From Clostridiales bacterium (GTDB taxonomy: Bacteria; Bacillota; Clostridia; Oscillospirales; Acutalibacteraceae), in assembly GCA_012728445.1 (NCBI GenBank), contig JAAYFA010000241.1, positions 1-7,049 on the forward strand: a stretch of 7,049 nucleotides of DNA, in the 5' to 3' direction. Below, one piece after another: positions 1-5,624 of this stretch (position 1 is the first letter of the stretch; each line of letters opens with the position of its first letter). The position numbers were made by a program, and so were the translations under genes. The notes below the pieces were generated by a model. That model saw only the letters and a list, made by a program, of their open reading frames with translations. It did no database searches and was not told the DNA's origin.

Positions 1-693
1 ATTGCATCCTTTATTCAGCACAAACTCAACACAACTGCGCTTGCTCATCTGAGCTGTGTTTCTTCATCACGCGACGAGGTTTCGGCTTTGATTGATGATT
101 TGCAAGCAAGGGGCATTGAAAACGTTTTGGCTTTGAGAGGGGATATCCCACAAGACACACCTTTCCCCAATGCGGGTTATTATAAAAACGCCTCAAGTCT
201 GGTGGAGGAAATCAAAGCCAGGGGTGGTTTTTGCATAGGCGCCGCTTGTTACCCGGAAGGTCATGTCGAATCCGCCAATAAAGAAGAAGACATGAAGCAC
301 TTGAAGGCAAAGGTTGACAGCGGGGTTGATTTTTTAGTCACTCAAATGTTTTTTGACAACAATGTTCTTTATAGCTTTCTTTATAATGCCTTGCGCACCG
401 GTATAGATGTACCGATTTCTGCGGGCGTAATGCCTGTTACGAACAGTCGCCAGATAGAGCGCATCTGCGAAATGGCAGGCACATCGCTTACCCCAAAGTT
501 TAAAACGATTGTAGACAAATTCGGAGACAACCCGGATGCGCTTAAGCAGGCAGGGATTGCTTATGCGACGGACCAAATTGTTGACTTGATTGCAAACGGT
601 GTAAGAGGTATCCATATTTACACAATGAACAAGCCTGATATAGCTTTAAAAATAATCAGCAACCTTTCTTACATCTTGGATGTAAATGGATAA
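1..693 (+). CDS. metF: 5,10-methylenetetrahydrofolate reductase (MetF), 5' end outside window
   Basis: Cytoplasmic flavoenzyme that reduces 5,10-methylene-THF to 5-methyl-THF, the methyl donor for MetH encoded next to it. The frame is open from base 1, so 230 residues are visible against roughly 290 for the family; about 60 N-terminal residues, including the first catalytic Glu, lie upstream. MetF signatures seen in order: AHLSCV (about 43-60), NVLALRGD with the flavin/folate-site Asp at 142-144, AAYPEGH-like AACYPEGH (about 241-264), TQMFFD with the folate-contacting Gln at 343-345, ISAGVMPV (about 415-438), GVRGIHIYTMN (about 598-630). The TTG at 88 is in frame but is not the start, because the conserved sequence continues upstream of it. 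The C-terminus matches the normal family end. Only 14 bases separate it from metH, so the two are very likely cotranscribed. Identification is firm; only the 5' end is unknown. Confidence 0.95.
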   Translation: MASFIQHKLNTTALAHLSCVSSSRDEVSALIDDLQARGIENVLALRGDIPQDTPFPNAGYYKNASSLVEEIKARGGFCIGAACYPEGHVESANKEEDMKHLKAKVDSGVDFLVTQMFFDNNVLYSFLYNALRTGIDVPISAGVMPVTNSRQIERICEMAGTSLTPKFKTIVDKFGDNPDALKQAGIAYATDQIVDLIANGVRGIHIYTMNKPDIALKIISNLSYILDVNG

Positions 694-707
694 AAGGTGG
701 TAGGACA

Positions 708-3095
708 ATGAGTATAACAAAAATTATCGGGAAACGGTTACTTTTTATTGATGGTGCGATGGGCACATTTCTACAAGAAAGCGGCCTTAAATCCGGAGAA
801 ATCCCCGAAAGTATGAACATACGAAACCCGGCGTTGATTACTGAAATACATAAGGCTTATTTAGAAGTCGGTTGTGATGTTATAACCACGAACACTTTCG
901 GTGCGAATCGCATCAAGCTTCATGGCACCGGTTATGAGGTTGAAGAGATTGTTGCTGCCGCGATGCTGCATGCCAAGGTGGCGCGCGAAAGTATTAAAAG
1001 TTCAAAAAAACATTATATCGCACTGGATATGGGCCCCACAGGCAAATTGCTGGAACCATTTGGCGATCTTTCATTTGAGGACGCGTATCAAACCTATGCC
1101 GAGCAGGCAATAGCAGGGGAAAAGTACGCAGCCGATTTGGTCATCATTGAAACCATGACGGATACGTATGAAATGAAAGCGGCTATCCTAGCGGTAAAAG
1201 AGAACACACGTCTGCCCGTTTTTACAACCTTTTCTTTTGACGACAAAGGGAAATTGCTAACAGGTGGCGACATAGCGTGCGCCATTGCGCTCTTAGAAGG
1301 GCTGGGCGTTGATGCTTTGGGGATTAACTGCAGCCTGGGCCCTAAAAAAATGAAAAAGTTTTTGCAAGAAATTACAGCCTTGTCTTCCTTACCGGTTATC
1401 TTTATGCCGAATGCGGGTATGCCGATTATTCAGGACAAAAAAACTGTTTTTGAAGCATCACCCGAAGATTTTGCGGCTGATATGTTAGATGTCGCCTTGG
1501 GCGGCGCACAAATTCTTGGTGGTTGTTGCGGCACAACACCCGCTCATCTTAAAAAAACTATAGAATTATGTAAAGAAGTTGCACCGAAACCGGTCACTGC
1601 AAAAAGCATCACCGTTGTCTCGTCCTATTCCAAAACATGTGTAATAGGAGAAAAACCGGTCATTATAGGCGAGCGTATTAACCCGACCGGTAAAAAAAGA
1701 CTGAAAGACGCTTTGCTTAAAGGCGATTATGATTATGTTGTGGAACAGGGTATTGAACAGATGGAAGCCGGCGCACATATTCTTGATGTTAATGTCGGTA
1801 TGCCGGGCATCGACGAAAGCAAGGCAATGGTTCGCTCCCTGCAAGATTTGCAGATGTCTTTGACGCTTCCGCTTCAAATAGACTCGGCGGACGCCGAGGT
1901 CATTGCTAAAAGCTTACGGATATACAACGGCAAAGCATTGATCAACTCTGTCAACGGCAAAGAAGAGAACATGAAAAAGATTTTTCCGCTTGTAAAAAAA
2001 TACGGTGGCGTTGTGGTGGCGCTTACCCTTGACGAAGAGGGCATTCCGGAAACGGCACAAGGTCGACTGGATATAGCGCGCAGAATTATAGCGAAGGCTG
2101 CGGAATATGGTGTCGATAAAAAAAACATTATAGTTGACGCCCTTACCATGACTGTCGGTGCTTCACCGGACGCCGCTAAGGTAACGCTTGACACCTTGGT
2201 GCTCATTAAAAAGGAGCTTGGCGTTAAAACGGTACTCGGCGTATCCAACGTCTCCTTCGGCCTACCGCAGAGAGATGTAATCAATGCTACTTTTTTTGCG
2301 GAAGCCCTTTGCCATGGACTGGATGCCGGCATCATCAACCCCGGTTCCGATGCGATGATGAACACCTATTATTCCCACAACGCCTTAAATGGGTTCGATT
2401 ACCTCTGTGCGGAATACGGTAACTATATTGAGAACTTGACCGAGCATGTTGCGGTTACAACAACGGTCGAAAAACAGACGACACTTTTTGCGGCTATAAA
2501 AGGTGGGCTTGCTCAAAAATCCTATGACCTAACCGTAGCAGAGCTAATGAGCAGTGAGCCCCAACAGGTCGTTGCCAATATTTTGGTACCTGCTTTGGAT
2601 GAGGTCGGCAAAGGGTTTGAAAATAAAACACTCTTTTTGCCGCAACTTATCAAGAGTGCGGAAGCGGCTCAGAATGCTTTTGCCGCAATAAAAGAAAAAC
2701 TGAGTTTAACCGGGGAGGTGCGCGACCCAAAGGGCAAAATATTGCTTGCGACGGTGAAAGGCGATATTCATGATATTGGTAAGAACATTGTTAAAGTGAT
2801 GCTTGAAAACTATGGCTATGAAGTGGTTGATTTGGGTCGCAATGTTGAGTGCGAACTTATTGTTGCAACAGCGAAAGAGCAAAACATAAAGCTAATCGGC
2901 TTGAGTGCTTTAATGACCACTACCGTACCTGCGATGGAAAACATCATTAAGCTCGTAAAGGCGAGTGAAATGCCGTGTAAAATCATGGTTGGCGGTGCGG
3001 TTATTACGGCGGAATATGCCAAACAAATCAATGCCGACTATTATGCCGATGATGCGATGGGCAGCGTTTCAATCGCCGAAAAAGTTTTTGTCTAA
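708..3095 (+). CDS. metH: Cobalamin-dependent methionine synthase, short form without reactivation domain
   Basis: Transfers the methyl group of 5-methyl-THF through cobalamin to homocysteine, giving methionine and THF; cytoplasmic. The product is 795 aa, against about 1,230 for E. coli MetH. Modules: homocysteine methyltransferase barrel (about 1-290) with the three zinc Cys in GINCS (C208) and GGCCGTTP (C273, C274); pterin-binding barrel (about 310-570) with GERINPTG (321-328), DVNVG (360-364), IDSAD (391-395), NSVNGK (413-418) and GVSNVSFGLP (511-520); B12 four-helix cap (about 590-670); Rossmann B12 domain (about 677-795) with D686-x-H688-x-x-G691 that ligates cobalt, S733-x-L735 and GG at 762-763. 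The protein stops right after the B12 domain, so the AdoMet-binding reactivation domain is absent, as in Thermotoga-type MetH, whose reactivation domain is a separate gene. The ATG start is supported by AAGGTGG at 694-700, 7 bases upstream. All catalytic residues checked are intact. Confidence 0.96.
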   Translation: MSITKIIGKRLLFIDGAMGTFLQESGLKSGEIPESMNIRNPALITEIHKAYLEVGCDVITTNTFGANRIKLHGTGYEVEEIVAAAMLHAKVARESIKSSKKHYIALDMGPTGKLLEPFGDLSFEDAYQTYAEQAIAGEKYAADLVIIETMTDTYEMKAAILAVKENTRLPVFTTFSFDDKGKLLTGGDIACAIALLEGLGVDALGINCSLGPKKMKKFLQEITALSSLPVIFMPNAGMPIIQDKKTVFEASPEDFAADMLDVALGGAQILGGCCGTTPAHLKKTIELCKEVAPKPVTAKSITVVSSYSKTCVIGEKPVIIGERINPTGKKRLKDALLKGDYDYVVEQGIEQMEAGAHILDVNVGMPGIDESKAMVRSLQDLQMSLTLPLQIDSADAEVIAKSLRIYNGKALINSVNGKEENMKKIFPLVKKYGGVVVALTLDEEGIPETAQGRLDIARRIIAKAAEYGVDKKNIIVDALTMTVGASPDAAKVTLDTLVLIKKELGVKTVLGVSNVSFGLPQRDVINATFFAEALCHGLDAGIINPGSDAMMNTYYSHNALNGFDYLCAEYGNYIENLTEHVAVTTTVEKQTTLFAAIKGGLAQKSYDLTVAELMSSEPQQVVANILVPALDEVGKGFENKTLFLPQLIKSAEAAQNAFAAIKEKLSLTGEVRDPKGKILLATVKGDIHDIGKNIVKVMLENYGYEVVDLGRNVECELIVATAKEQNIKLIGLSALMTTTVPAMENIIKLVKASEMPCKIMVGGAVITAEYAKQINADYYADDAMGSVSIAEKVFV

Positions 3096-3116
3096 TACAG
3101 GCTCGGCCTGTAAAAT
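3088..3116 (+). promoter_or_regulatory. Candidate sigma-A promoter for the alpha-galactosidase unit
   Basis: TTGTCT (3088-3093, 4/6 match to TTGACA) and TAAAAT (3111-3116, 5/6 match to TATAAT) are 17 bases apart, the ideal spacing. Transcription would begin near 3123, leaving a leader of about 18 bases that contains the GAGGG ribosome site. The -35 overlaps the metH stop codon. This would let the carbohydrate genes be expressed apart from metF-metH. Such matches arise by chance in AT-rich gaps; the position and the dyad in its spacer are what raise it above noise. Confidence 0.4.
3096..3112. promoter_or_regulatory. Perfect 7-bp dyad in the metH-melA gap (operator or mRNA hairpin)
   Basis: TACAGGC-TCG-GCCTGTA is a perfect inverted repeat directly after the metH stop codon. 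It fills the spacer of the candidate promoter at 3088-3116, where a bound repressor would block RNA polymerase. As RNA it would form a 7-bp stem with a 3-base loop. It is followed by AAAATATAAAA, not a T-run, so it is not a normal intrinsic terminator. Operator, processing/stability hairpin and chance are all possible. Confidence 0.4.
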
Positions 3117-3127
3117 ATAAAAGATGT

Positions 3128-3132
3128 GAGGG
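3128..3132 (+). promoter_or_regulatory. Ribosome binding site that sets the melA start at 3141
   Basis: GAGGG lies 8 bases before ATG 3141. The upstream in-frame GTG at 3126 overlaps this site and has no Shine-Dalgarno sequence of its own. Family alignment also begins at the ATG (MKITFMGAGS). Confidence 0.7.
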
Positions 3133-3140
3133 TATTGTTA

Positions 3141-4460
3141 ATGAAAATTACGTTTATGGGAGCCGGCAGCTCTATTTTTGCAAAAAATGTTCTTGTTGAT
3201 TCAATGTGTTCGGAAGCACTCAGAGAAAGTGAGATTGCGCTTTATGACATCGATGCGGACCGTCTTGAAGAATCCTACATCATGGTTACGGCGCTTAATA
3301 AGAATATCAACGAAAACCGTGCGAAGATTACGAAGTTTCATGATGTTCCAAACCGCAAAGATGCCTTGCGTGGTGCTGATTTTGTTGTTGATGCAATCCA
3401 AGTCGGACGATACGACCCTTGCACAATAACGGATTTTGAAATCCCTAAAAAATACGGTTTGCGCCAGACTATCGGCGACAGTTATGGTGTTGGGGGTGTT
3501 TTTCGCGCACTGCGAACGATACCGGTTTTAAAAGATTTTGCTGACGATATGGAAGAAGTTTGTCCGGATGCTTGGTTCCTGAATTATTCCAATCCTATGG
3601 CAATGCTTGCCGGGTACATGCAGCGCTATACCGGTGTTAAAACAGTTGGTCTGTGCCATAGTGTTCAAGGGTGCTCTCGCGGACTTTTGAACAATTTGGA
3701 TATTGAATTTGATGAGCCGATTCGCGAGAAGATTGCCGGTGTCAATCATATGGGCTGGTTGTTGGAACTCCATAATGCCGACGGCACCGATTTATATCCC
3801 GAAGTTCGCAAAAGGGCGATTGAAATCCTGGAAAGCGGTATCACAGACCATCATGACCTTGTTCGCTATGAGTATATTCGTCGCTTTGGATACTACTGCA
3901 CCGAGTCCAGCGAGCACAACGCGGAGTACAACAACTTTTTCATAAAAAACAGTCATCCGGAGCTAATCGAACGTTATAATATCCCGCTTGATGAATATCC
4001 TCGCCGTTGTGTCGTTCAGATAGCCAATTGGGAAAAGGACAAATTGAGGTATGTTACCGGTGACATCAAGCACAAAAGAGGGCGTGAATATGCGTCCTAT
4101 ATTATGGAAGCCATAACAACCGACGTAGCTTACAAAATCGGTGGTAATGTGATAAACAATGGTATGATAACAAATCTGCCAAAAGAAGCCTGCGTTGAAG
4201 TTGCTTGCCTCGTTAACAGCAATGGCGTTCAGCCTTGCTATCAAGGTCCATTGCCGGTACAGCTTGCAGCCATGAACATGACAAACATCAATGTTCAGCT
4301 TTTGACGATAGAAGCTGCTGTGACACTCAAAAAAGACCATATCTACCAGGCGGTAATGTTGGACCCGCATGCATCAAGCGAATTGTCGATTGACGAAATT
4401 GTTGCAATGTGCGATGAAATGATTGAAGTACATGGCAATTGGATGCCAAAATACAAATAA
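3141..4460 (+). CDS. melA: GH4 family NAD/Mn-dependent alpha-galactosidase (MelA-like)
   Basis: Cytoplasmic glycosidase that hydrolyses alpha-galactosides such as melibiose by the GH4 redox-elimination mechanism, using NAD and a divalent metal. From ATG 3141 the protein is 439 aa, close to the usual 430-450. Seen: N-terminal Rossmann motif GAGSS (7-11) in a MelA-like KITFMGAGSSIFAKNVL; NYSNPMAM (148-155); the metal-site signature LCHSVQG with C172; GVNHMGW with the second metal ligand H203; TESSEHNAEY (254-263). CHSV is the variant associated with alpha-galactosidases within GH4, as opposed to CNVP/CDMP of phospho-glycosidases and CHEV of alpha-glucuronidases, so unphosphorylated galactoside is the expected substrate. 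The exact sugar is an inference from this motif. No transporter, PTS component or regulator is in the window, so sugar uptake is encoded elsewhere. It is 45 bases after metH and 13 bases before the acyltransferase-like gene, with which it probably forms a unit. No signal peptide. Confidence 0.9.
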   Translation: MKITFMGAGSSIFAKNVLVDSMCSEALRESEIALYDIDADRLEESYIMVTALNKNINENRAKITKFHDVPNRKDALRGADFVVDAIQVGRYDPCTITDFEIPKKYGLRQTIGDSYGVGGVFRALRTIPVLKDFADDMEEVCPDAWFLNYSNPMAMLAGYMQRYTGVKTVGLCHSVQGCSRGLLNNLDIEFDEPIREKIAGVNHMGWLLELHNADGTDLYPEVRKRAIEILESGITDHHDLVRYEYIRRFGYYCTESSEHNAEYNNFFIKNSHPELIERYNIPLDEYPRRCVVQIANWEKDKLRYVTGDIKHKRGREYASYIMEAITTDVAYKIGGNVINNGMITNLPKEACVEVACLVNSNGVQPCYQGPLPVQLAAMNMTNINVQLLTIEAAVTLKKDHIYQAVMLDPHASSELSIDEIVAMCDEMIEVHGNWMPKYK

Positions 4461-4467
4461 AAAGGGG
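4461..4467 (+). promoter_or_regulatory. Ribosome binding site that sets the acyltransferase start at 4474
   Basis: AAAGGGG lies 6 bases before ATG 4474. An in-frame ATG at 4423 would give 17 extra residues, but it lies inside the melA coding region and has no comparable ribosome site. Confidence 0.75.
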
Positions 4468-4473
4468 ATATTA

Positions 4474-5454
4474 ATGAAAAACTCGGCAAACAAAGCCAAC
4501 TCGGAAACGGAAGTTCTGGTTGGCGAAAATGGTCTTTGGAAAGGCTTACACTACAAGAGAGAACGATTCAAAATTATGCGTAAAATTGTGGCGCATGTCA
4601 CAACGCAGAGCTGGGATCAGGTCCCACACTGCACATTTAATTATGAACCCGACGTCACGGATTTTATGGAAGAATATAGAATAGTAAAAAGCAACAACTT
4701 ACCAAAGCAAAACATCACATTCAATTCACTTATGTTAAAGGTAATTGTTGAAGGGCTCAAGGCCGCCCCGCATTTAAATGCCTATGTGCAATACAACAAG
4801 GTGAATTCCCGCGGCACTGTGGACATTATTGAAGAAATCAATATTTCCATGCCGTGCAAGGTGGATGAAAATAACACAATCACCATCCAAGTGCAAAACA
4901 CACACAAGAAAACGCTCGCCGAAATTGACTCCTATGTGACCGATGTTCGTCGCAGAGCCGCAAACACAAACCTGGATGAACTCTATTTCAGGGTAGCATT
5001 CAAAGAGTCTATGGAAGAACTGAAAAGGGGAAAACTCCCTCTGGTTCTCCGTCGTCTGTTTGTCGGCAGAGTTGGTAAAGATAAGGTGCACCCACTAACC
5101 GGTCAGGCAAAGAAAGAGTACGACCGCATTCCGGAAACGGATCGTCTGACAATCGGCGACGTCCGGCAGGGGACGTTGGTGGTTACGAATGTCGGTTCTA
5201 TTTTAAGAGAAAGCTCAATTACGGTAAACCTTCTGGAAATTATTCCTCCGCAAACGTTGGCCATCGCATTAACTGCCGCTAAAGAAAAACCGGCTTATGT
5301 GATTGAAAACGGTGAAAAGGTTCTTAAACCGCGTTTAATCATGTCCATATGTATTGCCTTTGATCACAGAGCCTACGACTTTGACGCCATGGTACCATTC
5401 ATTAAAAGGCTTGATGAAATATTTGCCGACCCAAAGGTTATACACGAATGGTAA
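4474..5454 (+). CDS. Stand-alone 2-oxoacid dehydrogenase E2-type acyltransferase domain protein
   Basis: A 326-aa protein made almost wholly of the E2/chloramphenicol-acetyltransferase-like catalytic fold. Seen: start of the core (about 30-60, RERFKIMRKIVAHVTTQSWDQVPH); FNSLMLKVIVEGLKAAPHLNA (83-103), the helix-strand typical of E2; GTLVVTNVGSI (233-243), matching the E2 GTFTISNLG segment; PPQTLAIALTAAKEKP (258-273); the catalytic motif FDHRAYDF with H298 and D302. E2 proteins usually have HRxxDG here; this one has Phe after the Asp. There is no N-terminal lipoyl domain with its DKA-type lysine and no E1/E3-binding domain, and no E1 or E3 genes adjoin it, so it is unlikely to be a normal dehydrogenase-complex subunit. 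A basic, hydrophobic stretch (184-205, rich in LPLVLRRLF) interrupts the core and could touch membrane or partner. It probably transfers an acyl group from CoA to an unknown acceptor; this is an inference. It follows the glycosidase by 13 bases and ends before a terminator. Confidence 0.8.
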   Translation: MKNSANKANSETEVLVGENGLWKGLHYKRERFKIMRKIVAHVTTQSWDQVPHCTFNYEPDVTDFMEEYRIVKSNNLPKQNITFNSLMLKVIVEGLKAAPHLNAYVQYNKVNSRGTVDIIEEINISMPCKVDENNTITIQVQNTHKKTLAEIDSYVTDVRRRAANTNLDELYFRVAFKESMEELKRGKLPLVLRRLFVGRVGKDKVHPLTGQAKKEYDRIPETDRLTIGDVRQGTLVVTNVGSILRESSITVNLLEIIPPQTLAIALTAAKEKPAYVIENGEKVLKPRLIMSICIAFDHRAYDFDAMVPFIKRLDEIFADPKVIHEW

Positions 5455-5477
5455 GTACACTTAAATAAATATTCTTT

Positions 5478-5516
5478 AAAAGGAGCTCTGAATGGTGACA
5501 TTTAGAGCTCCTTTTT
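5478..5516 (+). terminator. Intrinsic terminator ending the melA-acyltransferase unit
   Basis: The arms 5478-5493 (AAAAGGAGCTCTGAAT) and 5500-5515 (ATTTAGAGCTCCTTTT) form a 16-bp stem with a single G-U pair, around the 6-base loop GGTGAC, ending in a run of five T (5512-5516). It begins 23 bases after the acyltransferase stop codon. The stem is unusually long. It should isolate the upstream genes from the surface-protein frame downstream, which then has no obvious promoter of its own. Confidence 0.9.
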
Positions 5517-5600
5517 CGGCTAAAAGACACAAAAACTTAAGCCTTCACAAAACATTAAGCTACAGTTTTGAAAATACAATTCTCTAAAGCAAATTTCATA

Positions 5601-5624
5601 TAATATTGACGGCTGTCAATTTTA
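5601..5624. repeat. Imperfect 10-bp inverted repeat at the start of the surface-protein frame
   Basis: TAATATTGAC (5601-5610) and GTCAATTTTA (5615-5624) are inverted copies with one mismatch, around a 4-base centre GGCT. A perfect TATAAT (5599-5604) overlaps the left arm, but no good -35 is found 16-18 bases upstream. The right part of the dyad is already coding for the repeat protein (A-V-N-F), while the sequence to its left is AT-rich spacer with a stop at 5585-5587. The dyad therefore sits at the apparent break of the gene. It could be a recombinase site, an operator, or chance. Confidence 0.45.

Noticed and set aside
1874..2365. 163-codon open frame on the - strand
   Set aside because: It lies wholly opposite metH, which is well supported there; the antisense translation is low-complexity Ser/Ala/Thr-rich and matches no family I know.
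3096..3117. Hairpin after metH as an intrinsic terminator
   Set aside because: The 7-bp stem is followed by an A-rich stretch and no T-run, so it lacks the second half of a terminator.
3126..3140. GTG start at 3126 for the alpha-galactosidase
   Set aside because: It overlaps the GAGGG ribosome site of ATG 3141, has none of its own, and adds five residues before the conserved family N-terminus.
3963..4370. 135-codon open frame on the - strand opposite melA
   Set aside because: Antisense shadow of a conserved gene; no recognisable protein and no ribosome site seen.
4423..4473. ATG at 4423 as start of the acyltransferase-like gene
   Set aside because: It lies inside melA and has no good ribosome site, while ATG 4474 has AAAGGGG 6 bases upstream.
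5568..5604. Complete promoter TTGAAA...TATAAT before the surface-protein frame
   Set aside because: The spacing is 25 bases, far from 16-18; the only hexamers at correct spacing match -35 poorly. Only the TATAAT itself is notable.
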